DNA of 64,000 nt from Ancylobacter koreensis (GCF_023016525.1 NZ_JALKCG010000005.1:1-64000), one strand, 5' to 3'. Positions 1-8,623 are shown, counted from the first letter of the stretch. A program made the numbers and translations. Notes: generated by a model from the letters alone, not told the origin.

Positions 1-76
1 CCGCCGAGACGCCCCGCTCCTTGATCAGCCGAACCGCTTCAACCTTGAACTCCCGCGAAAACTTCCGTCGCTGCAT
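1..76 (-). CDS. IS3-family transposase OrfA, N-terminal part (cut by window edge)
   Basis: The reverse strand reads ATG followed by MQRRKFSREFKVEAVRLIKE, which is the conserved start of the IS3-family OrfA helix-turn-helix protein; about 25 residues are inside the window. A strong ribosome site (GGAGG) lies 8 bases before the ATG. OrfA binds the element's ends, and in this family is normally fused by frameshift to the OrfB catalytic domain, which would lie outside the window to the left. Seen: the start and its ribosome site. Known: the family pattern. Whether the element is complete cannot be judged here. Confidence 0.85.
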   Translation of the reverse strand, partial: MQRRKFSREFKVEAVRLIKERGVSA

Positions 77-129
77 CTGCCACCTCCGGCTTCATGAAAC
101 ACCCAATCTCGGTGTCCACGAAACCGGCA
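1..129 (-). mobile_element. End of an IS3-type insertion sequence
   Basis: The sequence between the transposase start and about position 129 holds a non-coding leader containing GGTTTCGTGGACACC on the minus strand, which resembles the terminal inverted repeats of IS3-group elements. These usually begin with TG, so the boundary is placed at the CA near position 128-129. The exact edge is inferred; neither the other end nor a target duplication is visible. Confidence 0.5.
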
Positions 130-134
130 GAAGG

Positions 135-275
135 CCTCATCTTCTATCCCAGTCCCTCGAGAGCACCGGCATCGGGCTGGCCGTTCTGAGTGATCCGGAC
201 TCGATCGCGTATTACGGGGGCTACTGGAACTATCTCGGCATGGAGTTCGGGCGGCCGACGCTGATGATTGTAAGG
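135..275 (+). pseudogene. Remnant of an M24-peptidase/creatinase-type gene
   Basis: One forward frame from about 141 to 272 encodes roughly 44 residues, including GIGLAVLSDPDSIAYYGGYW and GMEFGRPTLMIV, which look like the N-terminal creatinase domain of Xaa-Pro dipeptidase-like M24 proteins. The similarity starts right after the IS end and stops near 275, after which the frame becomes Pro/Gly-rich and unrelated. No start codon belonging to the fragment and no metal-binding catalytic domain are present. It is read as debris left by the insertion and a deletion. The family call rests on pattern memory, not a search. Confidence 0.5.
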
Positions 276-427
276 CCGTTTCCCCCGAACGGCTCCACGG
301 GGGACCGGCCGGCGGGCCGACCCGGCTGCGGCTTCCGCTCCCGCCCGTCCCCTGTGGCGACGGTAGCCCCCATTTTCAGCGTCCATGCCCGATACCTCTC
401 GTTGCTCCGGCCCTGAGAGACGCGTCG
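276..427. other. Non-coding stretch between gene remnant and glycan gene
   Basis: No credible gene is seen. The stretch follows the pseudogene and ends at the stop codon of the minus-strand glycan gene. Confidence 0.4.
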
Positions 428-2869
428 CTAGAGGGATGGGTTAGGATCGAGGCCCACCCCCTGGACGATCGCCTTCATGCGGGCGATGCCGCCGTCGAAG
501 CTGTGGTGCTCACGCATGCGCTGCAGCCCGCCAAGGGAAAGCTGTTGCCAAAGCTCCTCGTCCCGGTAGGCCCGAACCACGAGCTTGGCGAATTCGCCGG
601 GATCATCGGCGACAAGAATGCCGCCCTCCTCGTCGAGCTTCATCCCCTCGGCTGCCGCTGACGTGCAGATACAGGGAACGCCGTGGCATAAACTTGAGAT
701 AACCTTGCCTTTCGAGCCGGCACCATACCGCAATGGCGCGACGGTCAGTCGAAGACCTTCGAACGCCTCCTGAAGATCCGCGACATGACCCACGGGAACA
801 AGTCCCGGATCGCTCCGTCGCCGCAGTTCGTCGGGCATGTCCGCGCCCATCAGATGGAATTGCACATCCGGCAGTTCGCGCCGAACGAGGGGCCATACTG
901 AATCCAGAAAATACCCGACAGCGTCGAGATTGGGCAGATGCCTGTAGCCGCCGATGAAACCAATATGGCGTCGCGCCGCGAAATCCCGCCGCCGGCCGGG
1001 AATGTCCCGGACAAGCCGAACCTCGTGGACGGTTGCGCCGGGCACTTCGTCTTCGAGGAGCTTCAACTCCTCATTCGAGACAACGATAGCCGCATCGGCA
1101 AGCCGGATCAGGTCCAGCTCCCTTTCGCGCGTGCGAAGGGCTGCGTCGATCTTGACGCGATTGCCTTCGAGATGACCCTCCCGTTGCTCCCTGAGAAAAT
1201 GAAGGTCCACCGTGTTGAATATAATCTTGGAGTTGCGACTGCGCGCGCGGATGACTTCAAGAAACTGTCCACCATGATACACTCGCGACAGAAAAGCGAG
1301 TTCGAACTGACTTATATTTGATCGTATGAACTCATATATACTTGGCGCCAAGGTATCATCTACGACAGTGACGCCCGTGTTCTCAAACTGCTCCTTGGCC
1401 GCCCGCGCCATCTCATCGAGCGCGGTGGATTGAAAATGGGTCGTTGCCGCAAAGTAGACATGGTATCCCATCCGCTGGAAGATGCGGACGAAATTGATCG
1501 CGTCGAGCGATCCGGAATCGCGGTCCGGCGTCGGGTAGGCGCTGTCGATGACAAGAACGCACCGGCTGCCCTCGGGCACCAGCTTCCCCGTGCGGGGACG
1601 ATCGGACGGATCGGCGGAGGTCTCCGATGAACCGCCAGCGCTGGAAAAGGTTGGGAAGGGCGGATGCTCGGGAGGCTGACGATAGGCCTTCGGCAGCGCC
1701 AAATAGGCGTCGCCTTCCATCCATTGCCGGAACGGCGATCTGGGGACGCCCTTGCTGATGACCCAGGACCGGAAGATGCCGCGCGGCTTGCCGTCGGCGT
1801 GGAACAGCAGACGGCGCAAACCGCCGGTCGGCTTGCCGTTGCGCCGAAAAAACAACCGTCCGAGAACCGAGCGCCGGTCAACGGCCGCCGGGCCGGGTGA
1901 GTGCTCCAACACCCTCAGGCGCTGTTGAGTGGTGCGCAACTCCTCCAGAATGCCGTCGAATATGAACTGCTGCTGCGCCGCGAAGTTGGCCAGAAGCTGG
2001 GCGTCATCGAGAGGAGGCGGTTGCGTGCCCGCACCCGCCTCCTCCTCGCGATACCACCGCAGAACCTCGATCAGCCCGGATGCGCGCACGAGCAAGGGGG
2101 CGTGCAGCAGGCTCGGCAGCAGGTTTGGCAGCTTGATCGACGGCGCAATGACCTCGTCGTAATGGCGCCGGGCGTCGTCGATATGGGCGACGAACTCGCA
2201 GGGAATGTTGAGCGATTCCGAGATGTCGCGCCACTTGAAGGGCAGGTCGATCGTGTCGGCGCGCCAATAGGCGAACGGCCTGCGATAGGCCGCCGCGACC
2301 AGGCAGGCGTGCATGGCCGAGCCCAATACAAAATCGGCCGAGAAAATGGCGTCGATGACATCGGTCAGCGCCTTCTCGTTGTTCTCGACATTTGGCCGCA
2401 CAACAAGGTCGCAGCCAGAAGCGGCAAGAAGAGCCTGATCGTCTCGCTTGTCGTGGAAATGGGGCACACAGATGGACTTGCCCGCCAGCCAGTCCAGCTT
2501 CCGCGGGCGGTAGAGCGCCGGCATAAGAAAGGCCGGATCCCCCTGCGGCACGAAGGCGCCAAGTGCCAGTTCGGCAGCGCTGAGCGGCCCTCGCACCGCT
2601 TGAACCTCGACGGCAGGCCAGTTCTCGCGCGAAAGCCCTCCAGCTTCGCGGACGCCGCATCCCCAGAAAACCACGGGATGATCGGACTGCGCCCGCAGCG
2701 GGACGAACATGTCGTCCATCACGCTGCCTACAATGTGGACGCCTGAAACACCGGCGCGATAGCCGAAGAAGAGACGCGATACGAGATATTCCGACAGGAA
2801 GTCACCGAAATTCTGCGTATCTTCGCCCTTCAGCCAATAAAGAACGTTGGATCTATTCGAGAATTTCAT
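428..2869 (-). CDS. Two-domain polysaccharide pyruvyl transferase-like / glycosyltransferase protein
   Basis: An 813-residue protein with two recognisable halves. Residues about 10-270 (motifs NFGDFLSEYL, VRGPLSA, VLGSAMHACLVAAAYRRPFA) look like the polysaccharide pyruvyl transferase fold. Residues about 430-800 (HIGFIGGYRHLPNLDAVGYF, HLMGADMP, GAGSKGKVISSLCHGVPCI) look like a GT4/GT1-type glycosyltransferase C-terminal half. Between them lie arginine-rich repeats of the form R-x-GKP-x-G. A role in assembling a surface polysaccharide is inferred. It stands alone, next to the IS end, and its codon use looks less GC-biased than the neighbouring operons. The ATG is the first in frame. Acceptor and sugar donor are unknown. 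Confidence 0.7.
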   Translation of the reverse strand: MKFSNRSNVLYWLKGEDTQNFGDFLSEYLVSRLFFGYRAGVSGVHIVGSVMDDMFVPLRAQSDHPVVFWGCGVREAGGLSRENWPAVEVQAVRGPLSAAELALGAFVPQGDPAFLMPALYRPRKLDWLAGKSICVPHFHDKRDDQALLAASGCDLVVRPNVENNEKALTDVIDAIFSADFVLGSAMHACLVAAAYRRPFAYWRADTIDLPFKWRDISESLNIPCEFVAHIDDARRHYDEVIAPSIKLPNLLPSLLHAPLLVRASGLIEVLRWYREEEAGAGTQPPPLDDAQLLANFAAQQQFIFDGILEELRTTQQRLRVLEHSPGPAAVDRRSVLGRLFFRRNGKPTGGLRRLLFHADGKPRGIFRSWVISKGVPRSPFRQWMEGDAYLALPKAYRQPPEHPPFPTFSSAGGSSETSADPSDRPRTGKLVPEGSRCVLVIDSAYPTPDRDSGSLDAINFVRIFQRMGYHVYFAATTHFQSTALDEMARAAKEQFENTGVTVVDDTLAPSIYEFIRSNISQFELAFLSRVYHGGQFLEVIRARSRNSKIIFNTVDLHFLREQREGHLEGNRVKIDAALRTRERELDLIRLADAAIVVSNEELKLLEDEVPGATVHEVRLVRDIPGRRRDFAARRHIGFIGGYRHLPNLDAVGYFLDSVWPLVRRELPDVQFHLMGADMPDELRRRSDPGLVPVGHVADLQEAFEGLRLTVAPLRYGAGSKGKVISSLCHGVPCICTSAAAEGMKLDEEGGILVADDPGEFAKLVVRAYRDEELWQQLSLGGLQRMREHHSFDGGIARMKAIVQGVGLDPNPSL

Positions 2870-3110
2870 ATCGGCGCAGCCACGGGGTTTGCAAACGCAC
2901 AGCCAACCGCAGCGTTCTTAGCCTAGAAATTGTATGTCGATAAGTTCTATTGGCTCATCTTCCGACGCCCTCAGGGAGCTCGCATCCCTTCGCGCGATTG
3001 GCCCCGCGGGTGCCCCGCCGCCCGGGTCGGCGGAAGCGCGCGGCTTCAATCCGTCCCGGGAGCAAGGCATTGGCGCGGATGCCCTGCCCGGATCATCGTC
3101 CCTCTACCGC

Positions 3111-3935
3111 CTACTGGAACTTGGCGCGTAGCCGGTCGGTCAGCAGCTCCATCACCAGCACGATGGCGAAGATGGCGAGGATGATGGCGGAGGCGTTGCG
3201 GTACTGAAACAGGTCGAAGGCGACCTTCAGCTCCTGCCCGATGCCGCCCGCGCCGACGAGGCCGAGCACCACGGAGGAGCGCACCGCCTTCTCCAGCGCA
3301 AAGAGCGAGGAGTTGATCAGCGTCGGCATCACGTCCGGCAGGATCGCCCCGCACAGCACCGTCACGCGGTTGGCGCCGATGGCGTGCAGTGCCTCCTGCG
3401 GCTTCATGTCGGCCTCCTCCATCGCCTCGGCGAAGAAGCGCCCGCAGAAGCCGATCGTGTCGACCACGATGGTCATGGTGCCCGCCACCGCCCCCAGCCC
3501 TAGCGTGGAGACGAAGAGCAGCGCCCAGACGAGATCGGGCACGGTGCGGAACAGCGAGACCAGCGCGCGCGGAAGCTGGCGGAACACGCCGAGCGGGGAG
3601 ATGCCGCGCGCCGCCAGCCAGCCCACCGGCAGGCTGAGGATCACGCCGAACACCGTGCCGACCAGCGCGATCTGCAGCGTCTCGACGATGCGCCAGCCCA
3701 TGCGCTGAAGAAAGCCCGGATCGGTGTTGGGCGGCAGCATGCGCCCGACCAGCTCGGCCATGCGCGGCGCGCCGGCGGCGAGCTTCTCGGGCGCCGGCGC
3801 CACCTGCCCGACCGAGGCGAGGAACACCGCGCCGAACACCACCAGCAGCGTGAAGGACACCGGCGAGATCGACGGCAGGCGCGGCGGAAGCCCGGCGCTA
3901 CGCATCGAAGCGCTGTGCACGGAAGCGCTACGCAT
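3111..3935 (-). CDS. phnE: Phosphonate ABC transporter permease
   Basis: A 274-residue inner-membrane permease of the PhnE type, with an N-terminal membrane segment near residues 25-45 and later segments around the conserved LFRTVPDLVWALLFV and GLVGAGGIGQELKVAF regions. The EAA-type loop (EALHAIGANRVTVLCGAILP) contacts the ATPase. The start is set at the ATG that overlaps the phnC stop by 8 bases (ATGCGTAG), because upstream in-frame ATGs lie inside phnC. It is the last gene of the phnD-phnC-phnE operon; no clear terminator is seen downstream. Confidence 0.93.
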   Translation of the reverse strand: MRSASVHSASMRSAGLPPRLPSISPVSFTLLVVFGAVFLASVGQVAPAPEKLAAGAPRMAELVGRMLPPNTDPGFLQRMGWRIVETLQIALVGTVFGVILSLPVGWLAARGISPLGVFRQLPRALVSLFRTVPDLVWALLFVSTLGLGAVAGTMTIVVDTIGFCGRFFAEAMEEADMKPQEALHAIGANRVTVLCGAILPDVMPTLINSSLFALEKAVRSSVVLGLVGAGGIGQELKVAFDLFQYRNASAIILAIFAIVLVMELLTDRLRAKFQ

Positions 3936-4797
3936 GGAGCAGCCCTCCCGCGTTCGCGCCCTGCGCCGCCGGAATGTCCGGGGCGCCCTCATCGGCAAAG
4001 GCGCCGTGGGTGAACACCTCGTCCATGTCGCGCGCCCTCACCTGCGCCGTCGGCAGGTCGAAATGCACCTGGCCCGCCCGGAGCGCGATCACCCGGTCGG
4101 AATAGTCGAGCGCGTGCTTCATGTCGTGCGTGGTGTAGACCAGCGTGATGCCGTGCTCGCGCGCGAGATCGGAGAAGATGGTCATGATCTCGCGGCCCAC
4201 GGCGGGATCGAGGCTGGCGGCCGGCTCGTCGGCGATCATCAGCTTGGGCCGGCGGATCAGCGCGCGGGCGATGGCGACGCGCTGTGCCTGCCCGCCGGAA
4301 AGCTGGTCGGCACGGGCACCGGCGCGCTCGGCAAGGCGCACCTCGGCCAGCGCCTGCATCGCCTCCTCGCGCCATTCGCGGCGGGCGATGGCGTGGTGGA
4401 AGGCGCGCCAGCTTCCCGGCAGGCCGAGCTTGCCCTGCACCACATTGGTGAGCACCGACTGGCGCCCGACGAGGCCGTGGTTCTGGAACACGAAGCCGAT
4501 CTGCCGGCGCAGCCGCCGGAGCTGGGCCGGGCTCGGCGCGGTGGAGAAGCTCTCGCCCAGCGTCATGATCTCGCCGCCGGTCGAGGGCAGCAGGCCGATC
4601 AGGCATTTCAGCAGGGTCGACTTGCCCGCCCCGTTGGAGCCGATGAGCGCCACGCGCTGGTCGGCGCTTATGTCGAGATGGACCCCGGCGAACACCGCCT
4701 GCCCGTTGGGATAGGTCTTGGAGAGCCCGCGCGTGCGGATCACCTGGGCGGGGATCACCTGGGCAGGGATCGGCTGCACCATGCCGGCCGGCTGCAT
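3928..4797 (-). CDS. phnC: Phosphonate ABC transporter ATP-binding protein
   Basis: A 289-residue ABC ATPase energising phosphonate uptake. Visible: Walker A GSNGAGKS (residues 53-60), QNHGLV Q-loop, signature [15 protein letters not shown], Walker [14 protein letters not shown], and switch histidine in TTHDMKHA. The start is the ATG preceded by CGGAGA 6 bases upstream; a longer frame exists but lacks a ribosome site. The N-terminus carries a small tandem repeat ([10 protein letters not shown]). It is separated from phnD by 91 bases that contain a strong hairpin, and overlaps phnE. Confidence 0.94.
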   Translation of the reverse strand: MQPAGMVQPIPAQVIPAQVIRTRGLSKTYPNGQAVFAGVHLDISADQRVALIGSNGAGKSTLLKCLIGLLPSTGGEIMTLGESFSTAPSPAQLRRLRRQIGFVFQNHGLVGRQSVLTNVVQGKLGLPGSWRAFHHAIARREWREEAMQALAEVRLAERAGARADQLSGGQAQRVAIARALIRRPKLMIADEPAASLDPAVGREIMTIFSDLAREHGITLVYTTHDMKHALDYSDRVIALRAGQVHFDLPTAQVRARDMDEVFTHGAFADEGAPDIPAAQGANAGGLLHA

Positions 4798-4842
4798 GTC
4801 GGTCTCCGGGAAAGGGATGAGAGGGAGCCGCTGAAAGAACGA

Positions 4843-4879
4843 TGCCGCGCCGGACGGGGCGGACCCGTCCGGCGCGGCA
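4843..4879 (-). terminator. Strong intergenic hairpin between phnD and phnC
   Basis: Two perfect 16-base arms (left TGCCGCGCCGGACGGG) flank a 5-base loop immediately after the phnD stop. There is no T-run, so it is more likely an mRNA 3'-end stabiliser or partial attenuator, giving more binding protein than ATPase or permease, than a full terminator. Confidence 0.7.
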
Positions 4880-4888
4880 GTGCCGGGA

Positions 4889-5746
4889 TCACTCGACGAA
4901 GCTGGTGAAGCTCTCGATGCCGATGGTGCGGTACATCGAGCGGACATAGTCGTAGTCGCTGTCCTTGATGTCGGTGATGAAGATGCCGCCCTTGAACTTC
5001 TGGTTGTCCTCGCCCTTGAGCACGGCGCTCATCAGCTCGTTGCCATGCTTGAGGAAGGCGTCACGCACCTTCACGAACACGTCCTCGGGGATGTCCTTGC
5101 GGGCGACGAGGATGTCGTTCGGCAGGTCGCGGCCGCGCGCCACCACCGCGAAGGCAGCGTTGGGGAACGCCTTGCGGATGGAGTTGAGGTGGCCGTAGTT
5201 CAGGCCGATGGCGGCGATGTCGCCGCGGATCAGGGCTTCCGCCGCGACGTTGCGGGAGATGATCACGCCCTCATAGTCCTTGCCGTACAGGATGCCGAAA
5301 TCGGTGAGCACCTGCGCGGGCCCGAGATGCTGCGAGGTCGAGCCGACCGAGCCGAAGGCGACCTTCTTGCCCTTGAGGTCCTCGACCGTGCGGATCGGGC
5401 CGTTGGCGAGCACGGCGATCTGCGCGAAATAGTCCGGGCGCTGCCAGGCCACGACGATGCGCGGATTGCTCAGCTCCTTCATGACGACATATTCCGCCGG
5501 GCCGGTGAGCACCAGCTCGACATGGCCGGAATTCATCGCCTCGACGGCGGCGGTGCGCGAGCTCACCGGGATCAGCTCGATGTCGAGCCCGGTGAGCTTC
5601 TCCAGTTCCTTCTGGAAGCCGCCGAACTCCTGCTGGAGCGCTTCCAGCCCCTCAATGTCCGTCACCGCGAAGCGGACAGGCTCGGCCACCGCGGTGAAAG
5701 CCGTCGCCAGCGTGATGGCGAGGGCGGAAACAAGCGTGCGAAACAT
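4889..5746 (-). CDS. phnD: Phosphonate ABC transporter substrate-binding protein
   Basis: A 285-residue periplasmic binding protein. Residues 1-21 form a signal peptide ending in AVA. The body matches the PhnD/SsuA-like family: RFAVTDIEGLEALQQEFGGF, the VELVLTGPAEYVVM segment, the KGKKVAFGSVGSTSQHLGP loop typical of the phosphonate pocket, and the RGRDLPNDILVAR region. The start is an ATG with AAAGGA 7 bases upstream. It is first in a phnDCE operon transcribed away from phnM, with two PhnF-type operator copies just upstream. Confidence 0.94.
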   Translation of the reverse strand: MFRTLVSALAITLATAFTAVAEPVRFAVTDIEGLEALQQEFGGFQKELEKLTGLDIELIPVSSRTAAVEAMNSGHVELVLTGPAEYVVMKELSNPRIVVAWQRPDYFAQIAVLANGPIRTVEDLKGKKVAFGSVGSTSQHLGPAQVLTDFGILYGKDYEGVIISRNVAAEALIRGDIAAIGLNYGHLNSIRKAFPNAAFAVVARGRDLPNDILVARKDIPEDVFVKVRDAFLKHGNELMSAVLKGEDNQKFKGGIFITDIKDSDYDYVRSMYRTIGIESFTSFVE

Positions 5747-5759
5747 TTTCTGTCCTTTG

Positions 5760-5771
5760 CTGTATAGACAG
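5760..5771. promoter_or_regulatory. PhnF-type operator, copy 1
   Basis: The sequence CTGTATAGACAG is a near-perfect inverted repeat 13 bases upstream of the phnD start. It closely resembles the TGGTATAGACCA operator described for the HutC-family regulator PhnF of Mycobacterium smegmatis. A phnF-like gene lies in the divergent operon. Confidence 0.75.
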
Positions 5772-5791
5772 GAACTTCGATGCCTGATTAT

Positions 5792-5803
5792 CTGTATAGA
5801 CAG
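5792..5803. promoter_or_regulatory. PhnF-type operator, copy 2
   Basis: A second identical CTGTATAGACAG starts 32 bases after the first, about three helical turns, so both sites face the same side of the DNA in the phnD/phnM intergenic region. This arrangement suits one dimer repressing each divergent promoter, or cooperative binding. Confidence 0.75.
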
Positions 5804-5852
5804 CAGATGACGGGTTCGTGACACTGTGACGGCAGGGCAGCGGGTGAAGGCG

Positions 5853-7049
5853 ATGGGTTCGGTAATGAACGGCTGGCGGATCGAGAACGGGCGGACGCTT
5901 ACGGAGCGCGGCTGGAGCGAGGCGTCGCTGCATGTCGCCGGCGAAGCGCTGGCCGAGGACGACGCAGGCGCGCCGCGCCGCATCGACGCCTCCGGCCTGC
6001 TCGTCCTGCCCGGCATGGTCGACGTGCATGGCGACGCCTTCGAACGCCATCTCATGCCTCGCCCCGGCGTGCGCTTCGACACCACGCTGGCGCTGCGCGA
6101 CACCGACCGGCAGCTCGTCGCCAACGGCATCACCACCGCCTTCCACGGCGTCACCGTCTCCTGGGAGCCGGGTCTGCGCTCGGTGGAGGCGGCGCGCGCC
6201 TTCGTCGCCGCGCTGATGGCGCGGCGCGGTTCGCTGAGCTGCGACACCCGCCTGCACCTGCGCTGGGAGACCTTCGCGCTCGACGCCGCCGCCGAGGTGG
6301 CGGAATGGCTGAAGCTCTCCCCCGCGCCCATCCTCGCGCTCAACGACCACACCACCGGCTCGGTGCTGAAGGGCACCATTGCCCGCAAAATCGGCCAGAT
6401 GGCCGAGCGCGCCGGCATCGGCCGCGAGGACTACATGGCGCTGCTCGACCGCGTGTGGGGCCGGCGGGACGACGTGCCGGCCGCCATCGCCGCGCTGGCG
6501 CGGGCCGCGCGCGACAACGGCAACGTGCTGCTCGCCCATGACGAAAGCTCCCCGCAGGAGCGGGAGCATTTCCGCGCGCTCGGCGCCGTCGCCTCGGAAT
6601 TCCCGATGACGCAGGAAACCGCTGAGGCCGCCCGCCTCGCCGGCGAGGACATCATCCTAGGCGCCCCCAATGTGGTGCGCGGCGGCAGCCATAACGGCGC
6701 GCTCGACGCCGCGCAGGCGATCCGCGAGGGCCGCTGCACCGTGCTGACCAGCGATTACCACTACCCCTCGCCGCTCTACGCCGCCTTCAAGCTGGCGGCG
6801 GGCGACATGGAGGCGCTCGCCACCTATTGGCCGCTGGTCTCGCGCAACCCGGCCCGCGTCGCCCGCCTCTCCGATCGCGGCACGCTCGCCCCCGGCCGGC
6901 GCGCCGACCTCCTCCTCGTCGACGCCTCGGACATGGCGCATCCGGAAGTGGTGGCGACCATGGTGGCGGGCCGAATCGTCTATGCTCGGCGCGCGCTCGA
7001 CCATCGGGCGACGTCGGTAAATCCGGCGCTCGCGAGCGCGGCGGAGTGA
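5853..7049 (+). CDS. phnM: Alpha-D-ribose 1-methylphosphonate 5-triphosphate diphosphatase
   Basis: About 398 residues of the PhnM amidohydrolase family, which in the C-P lyase pathway removes pyrophosphate from ribose methylphosphonate triphosphate. The metal-site region VDVHGDAFERHLMPRPGV, ALNDHTTGS, LLAHDESS and LTSDYHYPS motifs are present, followed by the C-terminal amidohydrolase strand GRRADLLLVDASD. The start is uncertain: a GTG lies 27 bases upstream and another ATG 12 bases downstream. It is followed 4 bases later by phnF. No phnG-L genes are in the window, so it sits apart from the C-P lyase core. Confidence 0.88.
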   Translation: MGSVMNGWRIENGRTLTERGWSEASLHVAGEALAEDDAGAPRRIDASGLLVLPGMVDVHGDAFERHLMPRPGVRFDTTLALRDTDRQLVANGITTAFHGVTVSWEPGLRSVEAARAFVAALMARRGSLSCDTRLHLRWETFALDAAAEVAEWLKLSPAPILALNDHTTGSVLKGTIARKIGQMAERAGIGREDYMALLDRVWGRRDDVPAAIAALARAARDNGNVLLAHDESSPQEREHFRALGAVASEFPMTQETAEAARLAGEDIILGAPNVVRGGSHNGALDAAQAIREGRCTVLTSDYHYPSPLYAAFKLAAGDMEALATYWPLVSRNPARVARLSDRGTLAPGRRADLLLVDASDMAHPEVVATMVAGRIVYARRALDHRATSVNPALASAAE

Positions 7050-7053
7050 GGGC

Positions 7054-7830
7054 GTGAACAGGAGCGTGCGGTCCCAGCCCGCCCGGCAGGGCGACGTCAG
7101 CGGCTTCGACGGGCTGGTGTTCCGCCCGCGCAGCGACACGCCGATCTGGCAGCAGATCTACGACTACATATTGTCGCTGATCGACAGCGGCTGGCTGCAG
7201 CCCGGCAGCCAGCTTCCCGGCGAGGTGCATCTCGCCGAAAAGCTCGGTGTCACCCGCATCACGCTGCGCCGCGCGCTCCAGCAGCTCCAGCAGGAGGGGC
7301 ATCTCACCTCGCGCAAGGGCGTCGGCGTCTTCGTGCGCGCCCTGCCCTCGGCGCTGGTGGTGCGCGACGGCAGCCGCTTCGCCGAGAGCCTGCGCGCCGA
7401 CGGCAAGAGCGTCACCACCCGCACGACGTTTCTTGAGGCCGAATTCGCCGACGCGGCGGCGGCCGAGCACCTGCGCCTGCCGCCCGGCGCGCCGGTGATC
7501 CGCCTGCGCCGCGTGCGCGCCGCCGACGGCCAGCCGATCCACATTTCCACCAAGGTCTTCCCCGCCGCTCTGCTGCCGGACTTCGAGACCGTCTATTCCC
7601 GCCGCCAGTCGGTGACGGACGTGTTCATCGCGCACGGAATCCAGAAATACCGGCGGCTGGAGACCCGCATCAGCGGCGGCTTCGCCACTCCCGACGAGGC
7701 CAGCCTGCTGGCGCTCACACCCGGCACGCCGGTGTTCCGCACCAGCTCGATCAACACCGATGCGAACGGCAACCGCCTCGAATGGGGCCTCGGTTGCTGG
7801 CTGCTGACCTCGGTCGACTTCGTGTTCTGA
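7054..7830 (+). CDS. phnF: GntR/HutC-family regulator of phosphonate genes
   Basis: A 258-residue regulator: residues about 30-95 are a GntR winged helix (PIWQQIYDYI, LPGEVHLAEKLGVTRITLRR), and residues about 110-255 are a UTRA effector domain (APVIRLRRVRAADGQPIHIS). It starts with GTG 4 bases after phnM, so the two are co-transcribed. Its likely targets are the paired CTGTATAGACAG sites before phnD/phnM. Family membership is clear; the PhnF assignment comes from context and the operator likeness. Confidence 0.85.
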   Translation: MNRSVRSQPARQGDVSGFDGLVFRPRSDTPIWQQIYDYILSLIDSGWLQPGSQLPGEVHLAEKLGVTRITLRRALQQLQQEGHLTSRKGVGVFVRALPSALVVRDGSRFAESLRADGKSVTTRTTFLEAEFADAAAAEHLRLPPGAPVIRLRRVRAADGQPIHISTKVFPAALLPDFETVYSRRQSVTDVFIAHGIQKYRRLETRISGGFATPDEASLLALTPGTPVFRTSSINTDANGNRLEWGLGCWLLTSVDFVF

Positions 7831-7843
7831 CGAGCGGGGACGC

Positions 7844-8623
7844 TTAGCCCACAGGCGGCGCCACCACCAGCTCGATGCCCGCCCCGGTGATCCACTGGCG
7901 GTCGCCCGGCTCCGGCTCGCGGTCGGTCACCAGCACGTCGATGGCCCCCGGCGCGCAGATGCCGACGGCGGCGCGGCGGCCGAACTTGGAATGGTCGGCC
8001 ACCACCAGCGACTGGCTCGCCGCCTCGATCATGGCGCGGGCGATGCGCGCCTCGTCGAGGTCGAAATCCATGAAGGCGCCCTCCTCGTCCATTCCGGCGA
8101 CGGAGAGGATGGCGAGGTCGGCGCGGAACTGGCGGATGAAGGCCAGCGCTTCCGGCCCCACCGCCGCCGCGAGGTCGGCGCGCAACTCGCCCCCCGCCAT
8201 GTAGACGCGGTTGCCCTCGCGCCCGACGAGGTGGCGGGCGATCTCCAGCGAATTGGTGACGACGGTCAGGTCGCGCCGCTGAGTCAGCGCCTCGGCCACA
8301 TAGGCGGTGGTCGAGCCGGTATCGATGAGCAGCACCTGCCCGTCACGCACCCGCGCCGCCACCGCCGCGCCGAGCGCCCGCTTGGCGGCGGCGTTCACCC
8401 GCATGCGGCGGTCGAACGGCGCCTCGCTCCCCGGCCCGGCCCAGGCGACGCCGCCATGGGCGCGGGTCAGCACCCCGCCGTCGACAAGGGCGCGCACGTG
8501 GCGGCGCACCGTCTCGTCGGAGACGCCCAGCTTCTCGGCGAGCACGCTGATGCGGCTGAACCCGTCCTCGCGCACCGCCTCGATGATCGCCGCCTGCCAG
8601 CGCGTTGGGTGCGGAACGTTCAT
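7844..8623 (-). CDS. DeoR-family transcriptional regulator
   Basis: A 259-residue protein with an N-terminal DeoR helix-turn-helix (ISVLAEKLGVSDETVRRHVRALVDGG, residues about 24-50) and a C-terminal sugar-phosphate-sensing DeoRC domain (LLIDTGSTTAYVAEAL, VVTNSLEIARHLVG, VVADHSKFGRRA). The family senses small phosphorylated ligands. It is transcribed away from the betaine-type transporter operon, with an inverted repeat between them that could be its operator. The presence of two kinase-like genes in that operon makes a phosphorylated ligand plausible. It is convergent with phnF, 13 bases apart. Confidence 0.9.
   Translation of the reverse strand: MNVPHPTRWQAAIIEAVREDGFSRISVLAEKLGVSDETVRRHVRALVDGGVLTRAHGGVAWAGPGSEAPFDRRMRVNAAAKRALGAAVAARVRDGQVLLIDTGSTTAYVAEALTQRRDLTVVTNSLEIARHLVGREGNRVYMAGGELRADLAAAVGPEALAFIRQFRADLAILSVAGMDEEGAFMDFDLDEARIARAMIEAASQSLVVADHSKFGRRAAVGICAPGAIDVLVTDREPEPGDRQWITGAGIELVVAPPVG

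Noticed and set aside
21-416. Forward frame crossing the IS end and the creatinase-like remnant
   Set aside because: Its first part reads antisense through the transposase start and its last part is unrelated, so only the middle 44 codons are meaningful.
1322-1420. AT-richer patch inside the glycan gene as an internal promoter
   Set aside because: It lies within the intact reading frame and no paired -10/-35 was convincing.
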